The notes: a model not told the origin generated them from the sequence alone. Counted from the stretch's first letter, positions 1 to 5,968 are shown. The stretch: 6,015 nucleotides of DNA from Candidatus Zixiibacteriota bacterium (GCA_023129805.1 JAGMBK010000103.1:1-6015), one strand, 5' to 3'. Translations and numbers: made by a program.

Positions 1-278
1 AGAGCTTCACCCTGTTCCAGAATCAACCCAATCCATTCAATCCGGAGACCCAAATCAACTACTACCTCCCCCGGGCTTGTCAGGTCAGACTGACCATATA
101 CAACGTGCTGGGACAACGAGTAAGGACTCTGTTTGATGGACATCAGGATACTGGAATGCATACCTTGCTCTGGGACGGAAGAGGCGAGGATGGTGCTCAC
201 TTGAGCAGCGGGATTTACTTCTATAGGCTGCAAGCGGAAAACTTCCAGGAGACAAAAAAGATGACCTTGATGAAGTAA
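1..278 (+). CDS. C-terminal end of a secreted protein with a FlgD-Ig / type IX-like sorting domain (5' truncated)
   Basis: The frame opening at position 3 reads 91 codons to a TAA at 276-278. The start lies outside the window. Almost everything visible is one recognisable module: QNQPNPFNPETQINYYLP, then LTIYNVLGQRVRTL, then WDGRGEDGAHLSSGIYFY and a basic end, KKMTLMK. This is the FlgD-type Ig-like / 'T9SS type A sorting domain' seen at the C-terminus of many exported proteins in FCB-group bacteria. In such proteins the tag directs outer-membrane secretion or surface attachment and is usually removed. The catalytic or binding part of this protein is not in the window, so its function cannot be stated. 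A strong terminator begins 30 bp after the stop, so this is the last gene of its transcript. The domain assignment is confident; use of a true type IX system by this organism is inference, because no Por/Gld component is visible. Confidence 0.9.
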   Translation, partial: SFTLFQNQPNPFNPETQINYYLPRACQVRLTIYNVLGQRVRTLFDGHQDTGMHTLLWDGRGEDGAHLSSGIYFYRLQAENFQETKKMTLMK

Positions 279-307
279 GCTTCCAAGCTCAATCATATCC
301 TGAAAAC

Positions 308-345
308 AAAAGCCTTCTGGTTTACTTAAGCCAGAGGGCTTTTTT
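308..345 (+). terminator. Intrinsic terminator after the sorting-domain gene
   Basis: A 13-bp stem (308-320 with 331-343, one G-T pair) encloses a 10-nt loop and runs into six T residues at 340-345. The 5' arm begins AAAAGCC and the 3' arm ends GGGCTTTT. This is a textbook rho-independent terminator for the upstream + strand gene. The A-rich 5' flank also gives a T-run on the - strand, so it could work in both directions. Confidence 0.9.
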
Positions 346-694
346 ATGTGGATGAGAACTTATAGAACCAAGCCGGTTAACTTAGTCCATCGGCAGAGAA
401 ATTCATGGCGTGCTGTTTGCTATAAGGTGATTCGATGCGTCCAAAGTGTCAGTGTTGATGAAGTATGAACCACAGAATGATGCCGAGGGAATTAAAAAAT
501 TATGTCTAAAAAGTTTTGTTCTTTTGAAGCTTCTTGGCTCTATTAATTCTGCCAATTTGTTGTGGCGGGTTGCTAGCTCATTGATTTCCCAAATACTATT
601 TGTCTGCCTTGCCAAGCCTTCACGGCTTGGCAAGAATTCCACTCCTATGGATCTAAATCCGAACCTCTAAAGTGTAGAAAATACATAAAAAAAC
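346..694. other. Gene-poor stretch with no convincing coding sequence
   Basis: Two overlapping open frames exist here: 446-670 on + (74 codons) and 403-642 on - (79 codons, GTG start). Neither has a properly spaced Shine-Dalgarno sequence, a recognisable domain or a signal peptide, and they overlap each other on opposite strands. The - strand frame is read straight through the palindrome at 608-634, so its first residues are partly dictated by that element. I read this stretch as non-coding, possibly a decayed dispersed element. A short unknown gene cannot be excluded. Nothing resembling a tRNA or other structured RNA gene was recognised. Confidence 0.6.
608..634. repeat. Perfect 11-bp palindrome (hairpin) in the gap
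   Basis: CTTGCCAAGCC at 608-618 is the exact reverse complement of GGCTTGGCAAG at 624-634, with a 5-nt loop TTCAC. Neither side is followed by a T-run, so it does not look like a standard intrinsic terminator. It lies about 60 bp beyond the stop of the - strand gene at 695. It may stabilise the 3' end of that mRNA, or it may be one copy of a dispersed palindromic repeat. The hairpin is certain from the sequence; its role is unknown. Confidence 0.75.
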
Positions 695-1153
695 TCATTC
701 AAGCTCTCCATCTTTTAGGTAGTAACCTGTATCAGGATCGAAGCTGATTAATCTCCCCATGTAACTCACCGCCTCTCCTCTATTCAATCTTTCAAGCTTT
801 TCCGCTTTGGATCCATCGAAGCGAACGGTGACATCGAAATTCCTAATGCCAGCGGTATGTTGCACTTTAAGAATAAAATCACCTGAAATCTCTTTTACAA
901 TTTCATACACCTCGCCTGACCATCGCACATATCTCCCCTGGTATTGGCTAAACATCGCCTTCTTGTGATCGGTAGCCAGACGATCCCTGCGCCCTATGAG
1001 ATTATCGAAGTCGTCGAAAGACAAAAGGATAAACTTCTTATGCGGAAACTGAGATTGCTCCTGTTCGGGCAGTCCAAATAATAGGAAGTATCCTAAAAGA
1101 ATCAATGCTAAGAATAAGAGTATAATCTTTCCTCTGAAGATACTCGTTTGCAT
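695..1153 (-). CDS. Membrane-anchored protein with an OB-fold-like domain, function unknown
   Basis: The protein has 152 residues. It starts MQTSIFRGK, followed by one hydrophobic helix at about residues 9-27. There is no lipobox cysteine and no obvious signal-peptidase AxA site, so it is most likely a signal-anchored protein facing the periplasm. Residues 40-68 are a polar, probably helical linker. Residues 71-150 have an OB-fold-like strand pattern: GRYVRWSGEVYEIV, then GDFILKV, FDVTVRF, a short charged helix EKLERLNRGE, and AVSYMGRL with GYYLKDGELE at the end. That ending, 'G-x-x-V-x-Y-x-G-x-L ... L-x-D-G', recalls small secreted tRNA_anti-like OB domains. The start ATG has only a weak upstream GAGAAAG. 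The gene lies 122 bp downstream of the peptidase on the same strand with no clear terminator between, so co-transcription is possible. The gene call is good; the fold is an inference, and ligand and role are unknown. Confidence 0.8.
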   Translation of the reverse strand: MQTSIFRGKIILLFLALILLGYFLLFGLPEQEQSQFPHKKFILLSFDDFDNLIGRRDRLATDHKKAMFSQYQGRYVRWSGEVYEIVKEISGDFILKVQHTAGIRNFDVTVRFDGSKAEKLERLNRGEAVSYMGRLISFDPDTGYYLKDGELE

Positions 1154-1275
1154 TTGCTTTCTCAGGATTCAAAGCAGTTAGAAAACATAAATTGCGAGAG
1201 ATTGTCTTTTAATAATGAAATGATTCAATCAAACCTTGATGGCTTTTACCCTAACTGTATACGTTGAACATTCCA

Positions 1276-4200
1276 TTAACATGGAGGGGGTCCGTCTCTG
1301 TAGAGATAGTTTATCAGATAGACCACATCACCGAGGTCAACCATCTCGTCACAATTGGCATCTCCGGCTTCTAAAGGTTCAGGTGCAGCACCGTCTTTAT
1401 ATAGATAGTTTATTAAATAAACCACATCCGCCAGATCTACTATCTTATCTCCGTTAGCATCCCCGTGCATATATGCTGGCTTCTCCAGTCCAAACCAATC
1501 CATGATCCGCCTCATGAGGGTGTAGGAATTGTTGGGATAAGAGCCGGTTTGGGGAATTGCCTCAAAGGGAAATGCAAAGAAGACCACCTGGTAGGTTGAC
1601 TGTCCTGAAGCAGGATAGCGCAAGGCGCAATAATTAACCAGATCGACGCCCGCTCCAGAAGTGTGGTCGATCTGCACCCCTTCTCTGGGAACGGAAAAAG
1701 CCTTTGAAGTTTCATAGAAGATTCCAACAGCTCCTGCTCCGGGAACTATATGATCTGAGAAATTATAAAACGGATAGCTTAAGCTGAAAGCCATTCCGTC
1801 GGAGACGGTGTCACCGCTAATGCCAGAAACCGACCCTATAGTCTCATCATCGTCATGCCCTGCCACATGCAAATAATCGATGATGAAGGTGTTGGGATTG
1901 TTGTCTAAAAGAAAATCCTGGCTGGAGAGGAACAAACATCCTCCATTGTCCAGATAAGTCATGAGCCGCGCCTGATCTGTGGCATTTAAGGTTGCAGGAT
2001 CTGATAAACTTCCATAATCATCACCTGTGCTCCACACCACTGCCTGATAGAGTTCCAGGACAGAATCGGGTGGGCATCCTTGAGTTTTGTAAGTCCATAC
2101 GTCGTATGCTAATCCGACCGAATCCAGGGCGGTGAGGAAATAGGTTTCGTAGGACTCTCCGTCATCGTCATCCACAAATAAAATCGGCTTCTGCCCGATA
2201 ATAAGTTTAAAGGTATCCACTGAAGAGTATGGACCGAAGGCGTCGATTTCCAGGATTAAGGAAGCAGAATGACCCACCGGAGAGTCGTCTTCTATGGCAA
2301 CCTGGTAAGGAGTCAGGCTGGCGCCAGTACTTTCAGGAAGTATGTCTGGGTAAGAAGACGTCCCAGAGGTGACGGTCACGTATAGATCATTTGAGACTAA
2401 AATAGCCTGCACCTGTTTGCCTTCATGGCCGCCTTCGTTTTTCAAAGTAACCGTTAGATTACAGGTTTCTCCCGGATCAGCTTCCCCGTCTCCGTTGCCT
2501 ACAATATCGTCGATATCTAGGGAATAATAGACCAAAAGAGGTGCATGCACCGAAATGTTGGGACCTTCGCAGCTCCAACTACCATTGGTGGCGTTTATAT
2601 CCAGTTGGAAAGGTATAATCTCCCCGTCACTTATCTCAGTGGAAACTGAAAACACAAACTCAGCGTCACTTGCCATGGTGTCTCCAACTGGTATGTTGCC
2701 GAAAGTCTTTTGGCTGTCGATCACGCTGACCAGAGGATGAGGTGTGCTCAAAGTGGCCTCTACATTATAAGCGGTGGAATCTCCGATATTTTCCAGCACG
2801 ATGGTAAGCTCTATAGTTTCCCCGAAATCTACGTCTCCATCGTTGTTACCCAGGCTTTGACCTAAGCTGTCGTCATCCACATGGTAGGTGTAAAGTGTCA
2901 AATATGGACCGGTAACTGCACGGGGATGAGTAACCGCATCGATATCGCATCCTGGATACCACTCGGTGGCGCTTCCATCGTTGTCATCCACAATCTTCAG
3001 GTATCTAATGGTATCAGAAAGAGAGGAAATATCGAATGAGGTAGTTCCAAATCCGCTCCCTATATAATTCCAGGTCCCCCCGTAAGGGAGGCTGCTCCAG
3101 TAGACATGGTATCCGTCAGAGGTACCAACCTCGTAAACCGTAAAATCGTCTCCATCAATGTCCACTATGGGGGTGCCCTCACCCATATCCACTTCAATAT
3201 GACCACCTTTTCCCAGAGAAGCGAAGACCTCATCCGGAAGTCCTAAGACCGCGGAGGCGTTGGTGGGATTATTTTGATATTGATTGGGCCAGTAGTAAGG
3301 ATCATAAAAATAACATGATATCACATGCACAGCAAAAAGGTCTAAACCAGGTCTTAAGGAGATATTCAGGATAGTAGGTGAGCCTCCACTCACCGCCACC
3401 CCGGAGATGGTGGTATCCTGATATCCGTCGGCAGAGAATTTTAAAGTGTAGGTGCCAGGGAGAAGATTCTTTTGATAATCTCCCACCACCGGATCGGTAA
3501 AAACCGGCAACCCCAACTCCATACACCTGACCATGGCAGACAAAGGCTCTCCAGTAGAAGCATTAGTGACTATGCCCCTAACTCCGTCATCTGTCCTCTC
3601 CATCATCGCCAGCATGGCATCTCTGTTCTGGTTCCAGACATTGGGAATATTGTAATTGTCCGTTTCTATGGTGGCATCTATATCTCCCCTGCAACCATAG
3701 CTCCAATCGTTACAATCACCGAAAACCACATACCACTGGTATCCTTCCACCACCCAGTAGTAATTATAAGATCCATATTCTTCAGAGATGTCCACAATAA
3801 AGGCACTATCGGCTACCGGGAAATCTTTATAATTCCATACGTAGTTCACTATGTCACCGGAGGTGTGAAAAGAAAGAGAAATGGAGAAGTTGTTTTTCAT
3901 CCCATGCTCTCTGATAACTCTTGTCTCAGGCTGGGAAAAAATACCAGGAGAGGCGTAATTCCACATGTGGCCATAATCTCGGTTTAGGTCAGCCCCATTG
4001 GCATTATATCGTGAGCCGGCAGTCCGTCCGTCCGGGTTCATCATGGGGATGATCCAGATCTCCAGATCATTTACCAGATGCGTCACCTGAGGCACTGAAC
4101 CGTAGTTGTCGGTGAGATACTCCAGCATAAGCAGTGCCATCTCCACGGACATATATTCATTACCGTGGTGGCATCCGATTATCCGAAATTCCGGCTCATC

Positions 4201-4683
4201 ATCCTCCAGAGCTGGATTGTCGCTGATCTTCACCCCCAGAATCATTCTGTTCTGAACTGAATAACCCAGAGTGTCCAGAATCATTATGTCCGGGTGATCT
4301 GAAGCCGCCTGTTCCATCTCCGCCACCATGGTGGAATAAGTGTGCCACTGCTTCTCCCAATCCTTGCCAAAAAGTGCAACATTTCTTTCTTCAGGAGTCC
4401 AGAAGATAACTTCCACATTATATCCTTTTGCCAGCAAATCATCCAGACGTTCTGAATCGATGACCACATCCACCCAGTTGGGTCCAGCCGCATCGACAAC
4501 CAACCCCTTCTCTCCCAGAAGTCTCCCCTTTTCCTCCACGGAAGTTACCCACACCCGGGCATAAATCTCTTCTCCGCCAGAGGCGGATCTGTCTATGACA
4601 GAAAAAGCCATTACCTTAGAACTTTGCCACAAGACAACCGAAATTAGCACTAAAGCGAATATCAAAATCGACTTTGATCTCAT
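1276..4683 (-). CDS. Secreted multidomain M14 zinc carboxypeptidase with C-terminal dockerin pair
   Basis: The protein has 1135 residues. A Sec signal peptide covers about residues 1-26 (basic MRSK, hydrophobic core, VMA). Residues 27-105 resemble an M14 propeptide. The catalytic domain spans about 110-365. Zinc ligands are H173 and E176 (HHGNE) and H273 (SFHTSG). Substrate-binding candidates are R225 and N234-R235 (GADLNRDYG), and the general base is E340 (DATIETDN). It should therefore be an active metallocarboxypeptidase; its C-terminal residue preference is not evident. Then follow a carboxypeptidase-regulatory-like beta domain (366-445), a discoidin-like surface beta domain (446-590; AVLGLPDEVFASLG, YLKIVDDNDG, GCDIDAV), and two CARDB-like domains (592-712, 713-830), each opening with an acidic loop (NNDGDVDFGE, NGDGEADPGE). 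An amidotransferase/ThuA-like domain (831-1066) lacks a clear catalytic Cys elbow. Two dockerin-type calcium repeats (1073-1135) end the protein. The start is set by AAAGGAG 7 nt upstream. The reading frame is intact. Confidence 0.93.
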   Translation of the reverse strand: MRSKSILIFALVLISVVLWQSSKVMAFSVIDRSASGGEEIYARVWVTSVEEKGRLLGEKGLVVDAAGPNWVDVVIDSERLDDLLAKGYNVEVIFWTPEERNVALFGKDWEKQWHTYSTMVAEMEQAASDHPDIMILDTLGYSVQNRMILGVKISDNPALEDDEPEFRIIGCHHGNEYMSVEMALLMLEYLTDNYGSVPQVTHLVNDLEIWIIPMMNPDGRTAGSRYNANGADLNRDYGHMWNYASPGIFSQPETRVIREHGMKNNFSISLSFHTSGDIVNYVWNYKDFPVADSAFIVDISEEYGSYNYYWVVEGYQWYVVFGDCNDWSYGCRGDIDATIETDNYNIPNVWNQNRDAMLAMMERTDDGVRGIVTNASTGEPLSAMVRCMELGLPVFTDPVVGDYQKNLLPGTYTLKFSADGYQDTTISGVAVSGGSPTILNISLRPGLDLFAVHVISCYFYDPYYWPNQYQNNPTNASAVLGLPDEVFASLGKGGHIEVDMGEGTPIVDIDGDDFTVYEVGTSDGYHVYWSSLPYGGTWNYIGSGFGTTSFDISSLSDTIRYLKIVDDNDGSATEWYPGCDIDAVTHPRAVTGPYLTLYTYHVDDDSLGQSLGNNDGDVDFGETIELTIVLENIGDSTAYNVEATLSTPHPLVSVIDSQKTFGNIPVGDTMASDAEFVFSVSTEISDGEIIPFQLDINATNGSWSCEGPNISVHAPLLVYYSLDIDDIVGNGDGEADPGETCNLTVTLKNEGGHEGKQVQAILVSNDLYVTVTSGTSSYPDILPESTGASLTPYQVAIEDDSPVGHSASLILEIDAFGPYSSVDTFKLIIGQKPILFVDDDDGESYETYFLTALDSVGLAYDVWTYKTQGCPPDSVLELYQAVVWSTGDDYGSLSDPATLNATDQARLMTYLDNGGCLFLSSQDFLLDNNPNTFIIDYLHVAGHDDDETIGSVSGISGDTVSDGMAFSLSYPFYNFSDHIVPGAGAVGIFYETSKAFSVPREGVQIDHTSGAGVDLVNYCALRYPASGQSTYQVVFFAFPFEAIPQTGSYPNNSYTLMRRIMDWFGLEKPAYMHGDANGDKIVDLADVVYLINYLYKDGAAPEPLEAGDANCDEMVDLGDVVYLINYLYRDGPPPC
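1279..1473 (-). repeat. Segment coding for the tandem dockerin-type (F-hand) repeats
   Basis: This is the last 65 codons of the M14 peptidase gene. Two duplicated 22-25-residue units can be aligned: GDANGDKIVDLADVVYLIN (from residue 1074) and GDANCDEMVDLGDVVYLIN (from residue 1107). Both are followed by YLY-(K/R)DG and joined by a short Pro/Glu linker. Each has the D-x-N-x-D-x-x-x-D spacing of a dockerin calcium loop (D1075, N1077, D1079, D1083, D1086; D1108, N1110, D1112, D1116, D1119). Dockerins bind cohesin domains; no cohesin is visible here, so the partner is unknown. The last residue is Cys1135, which could pair with Cys1111. Confidence 0.88.
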
Positions 4684-4690
4684 TGGGATT

Positions 4691-4697
4691 CTCCTTT
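4691..4697 (-). promoter_or_regulatory. Shine-Dalgarno site of the M14 peptidase gene
   Basis: On the - strand AAAGGAG ends 7 nt before the ATG at 4683. It is a strong, well-spaced ribosome site and fixes this start, in agreement with the signal peptide beginning at the same methionine. Confidence 0.88.
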
Positions 4698-4793
4698 CAG
4701 GAATGATAAATGATCAGAGTTACTTCATCATAGAATATCGTCAGTTTGGACTTTAACTTGCTTTTTAGCCCTATTAATTCTTTGTCTACTTGT

Positions 4794-4821
4794 AAAATAC
4801 GCAAAATGCCGGTTTTGTCAA
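4794..4821 (-). promoter_or_regulatory. Candidate sigma-70-type promoter for the M14 peptidase
   Basis: On the - strand a consensus TTGACA (-35, 4816-4821) is followed after 16 bp by TATTTT (-10, 4794-4799). Transcription would begin near 4786 and leave a leader of about 100 nt before the start codon. The -35 box is perfect; the -10 box is only a partial match. The assignment rests on sequence and position only. Confidence 0.5.
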
Positions 4822-4961
4822 TTGTTTTTTCTGATGTTTCGTCACGGAATTTATTGAGTTCTTGAATGAAAACTGCTCCAAAGTATCTACTGACCCTCAA
4901 GATAAAACGCCTTTGAGAGTGCTTAACACGCATCTGTCCGTCACCAGGGCAAAATTTTGTG

Positions 4962-4989
4962 TTGACATGACATACGATTATCTTAAATT
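4962..4989 (+). promoter_or_regulatory. Candidate sigma-70-type promoter for the SMR-like transporter gene
   Basis: A perfect TTGACA (4962-4967) is followed after 16 bp by TAAATT (4984-4989). Transcription would start near 4996, giving a leader of about 54 nt that carries the AAGGAGAG ribosome site at 5036-5043. The same geometry recurs upstream of the gene at 5605. Confidence 0.55.
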
Positions 4990-5049
4990 AGCACAATGTT
5001 TGTTCTCAATGTTACGAATTAAGTCTGTGAACATGAAGGAGAGCCTATC

Positions 5050-5409
5050 ATGTCTGGAATGATTTTGCTGTTTTCTGCCATCGTCCTAAATGTCTGCGGT
5101 CATCTCTTTCTGAAAGCGGGCATGAACAAAATAGGTGCCATCTCGGTTGATCAGCTTCTGGTGAGCTTTTCCAAAATATTCACCACCCCTTACGTGGTTT
5201 TGGGACTCCTGTCATACGTCTCCAGCGTTGCCATGTATATGGTGGTTCTGTCCAGGGTGGACGTATCCTATGCCTATCCTTTGATGATGGGATTGGGTTA
5301 TGTTTTGATAGTTCTGTTCTCATGGCAGATCTTTGCAGAACCTTTCTCAACTTTTAAGTGGATAGGAATTGTTTTGATATTGATCGGAGTATCTTTATTA
5401 GGGAAATGA
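5050..5409 (+). CDS. Four-helix small membrane transporter, SMR / ArnE-ArnF-like (EamA superfamily)
   Basis: The protein has 119 residues. Four hydrophobic helices lie at about residues 2-21, 46-68, 74-95 and 101-118, the size and layout of small multidrug resistance (SMR) proteins, which act as antiparallel or paired dimers in the inner membrane. SMR-like signatures are LNVCGHLFLKAGM in helix 1, SYAYPLMMGLGYVLIVLFSW in helix 3, and FAEPFSTFKWIGIVLILIGV into helix 4. The key proton- and drug-coupling glutamate of EmrE (E14) is replaced by Asn14, and the helix-3 Trp (W63 in EmrE) corresponds to Met. Both changes argue against a classical drug/proton antiporter. They fit better with lipid-carrier flippase-like members such as ArnE/ArnF, or with an uncharacterised subgroup. 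The loop between helices 1 and 2 is rather long. The start is supported by AAGGAGAG 6 nt upstream (5036-5043). No sugar-lipid genes are adjacent to back a flippase role. Family confident; substrate unknown. Confidence 0.88.
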   Translation: MSGMILLFSAIVLNVCGHLFLKAGMNKIGAISVDQLLVSFSKIFTTPYVVLGLLSYVSSVAMYMVVLSRVDVSYAYPLMMGLGYVLIVLFSWQIFAEPFSTFKWIGIVLILIGVSLLGK

Positions 5410-5477
5410 AGATTTTCTTATCAACGCTCATCTGGTGAAAAATTCCGAAGCTTTCTAGACTTTAGCTCAAAAAACTC

Positions 5478-5505
5478 TTGCAAAGATACGTTTTTATATT
5501 AAATT
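5478..5505 (+). promoter_or_regulatory. Candidate promoter for the small cysteine-motif protein
   Basis: TTGCAA (5478-5483) is followed after 16 bp by TAAATT (5500-5505). The -10 box and the spacing are identical to those of the candidate promoter upstream of the transporter gene. The start would be near 5512, leaving a leader of about 93 nt. No terminator was found between the transporter stop at 5409 and this site, so read-through from the transporter gene is also possible. Confidence 0.4.
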
Positions 5506-5604
5506 CGAATTGATATGAGATACTAAGATCGTTTACTTGCAAACATGAAAAAAAATGGATGTCTGTCAACCAAGGGTGATTTCAAACGGAAAGGAGAATG
5601 ATTT

Positions 5605-5796
5605 ATGGCTCGAAAGATTACCACCTTTGCAGATAAAGTCAAGAGTGAAAAAGAAGTGAACTATTGCCCCAAGTGTGGAGGAGTGATCGAACGAGTGCTC
5701 AGCGTCGTCTCGGTCAGATCAAGCTCAGGTTCATGGAAATTCAAGCAAAGACACGTGGGGGTGTGCAAATGCAACCATGACGAGATTTACAAGTAA
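5605..5796 (+). CDS. Small protein with CxxC ... CxC motif, probable zinc ribbon, function unknown
   Basis: The protein has 63 residues, is basic and soluble, and has no signal peptide or membrane helix, so it should be cytoplasmic. It opens MARKITTFADKVKSEKE. Four cysteines follow: C21 and C24 in NYCPKCGG, and C54 and C56 in GVCKCNHDE, giving C-x2-C-x29-C-x-C. This suits one tetrahedral zinc site of a zinc-ribbon type; H58 is a further possible ligand. Between the cysteine pairs a strand-rich segment, RVLSVVSVRSSSGSWKFKQR, carries several Arg/Lys and a Trp, compatible with nucleic-acid or ribosome binding, though that is inference. The gene is real by its excellent ribosome site (AAAGGAGA at 5590-5597, GGAG 8 nt from ATG) and its own candidate promoter. 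It is followed by a terminator 108 bp downstream. Neighbours do not indicate a role. No family name is offered. Confidence 0.8.
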   Translation: MARKITTFADKVKSEKEVNYCPKCGGVIERVLSVVSVRSSSGSWKFKQRHVGVCKCNHDEIYK

Positions 5797-5812
5797 AGGT
5801 AGTTATCTCTTG

Positions 5813-5891
5813 TTCGTCACGGACGCCTCGCCCGAGACGGAGATGTAGATGGTAACGGACAAGGGCGTCCGTTACCAACGAAGGACACGGA
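5813..5891. repeat. Palindromic ACGGA-rich element between gene end and terminator
   Basis: The core is a perfect 11-bp hairpin: 5850-5860 (TGGTAACGGAC) with 5867-5877, loop AAGGGC. It is flanked by a possible outer pairing TTCGT (5813-5817) with ACGAA (5878-5882). The word ACGGA recurs at 5819, 5837 and 5855, exactly 18 bp apart, and again at 5887. The 3' arm GGCGTCCGT (5864-5872) can pair instead with ACGGACGCC at 5819-5827, giving two mutually exclusive folds. No T-run follows, so it is not itself a classical terminator. It may be a dispersed repeat copy or a 3' mRNA element. Confidence 0.6.
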
Positions 5892-5904
5892 TTAAGCAAA
5901 AAAC

Positions 5905-5934
5905 AAAGGCAGGAGCCTCGAACTCCTGCCTTTT
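5905..5934 (+). terminator. Intrinsic terminator, probably bidirectional
   Basis: A perfect 11-bp stem (5905-5915 with 5923-5933; arms AAAGGCAGGAG and CTCCTGCCTTT) encloses a 7-nt loop, CCTCGAA. On the + strand it is followed by TTTTGATTT, ending the transcript of the 63-residue protein. On the - strand the tail reads TTTGTTTTTTG, an even better T-run. This suggests it also stops a gene entering from the right. Confidence 0.85.
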
Positions 5935-5968
5935 GATTTCATCTGATACCCTTAACCCCGAAAGATGA

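Larger units (their letters stand above)
4684..5049. other. Divergent intergenic region between the peptidase and the transporter
   Basis: This 366-bp AT-rich region separates two divergently transcribed genes and holds one candidate promoter for each, with the -35 boxes about 140 bp apart. Open frames at 4697-4933 (-) and 4862-5062 (+) cross it. They overlap the promoters, lack good ribosome sites and show no domain, so I treat them as chance. No clear operator palindrome or riboswitch-like fold was recognised. Confidence 0.6.

Noticed and set aside
403..642. 79-codon open frame on the - strand with GTG start
   Set aside because: AGGA abuts the GTG with no spacing, no domain is recognisable, it overlaps an opposite-strand frame, and its N-terminal residues derive from a palindrome. 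Kept only as part of the repeat finding.
446..670. 74-codon open frame on the + strand
   Set aside because: No ribosome site, no promoter, composition unlike the neighbouring genes, and it runs over the palindrome at 608-634.
1154..1275. Possible terminator or promoter between the two - strand genes
   Set aside because: Only a 5-bp weak stem without T-run and a poor TTGATT-like box were seen; neither is strong enough to annotate.
3472..3987. 171-codon + strand open frame inside the peptidase gene
   Set aside because: It lies antisense to the M14 catalytic and regulatory-like domains, whose conserved residues are all on the - strand; the product is rich in His/Ile/Arg in a shadow-frame manner.
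4697..4933. 78-codon - strand frame upstream of the peptidase
   Set aside because: It crosses the candidate TTGACA promoter at 4794-4821, has only a partial GGTGA ribosome site and shows no domain. It could be real only if the promoter call is wrong.
4862..5062. 66-codon + strand frame overlapping the transporter start
   Set aside because: It runs through the transporter promoter and ribosome site and ends inside the transporter gene; no supporting features.
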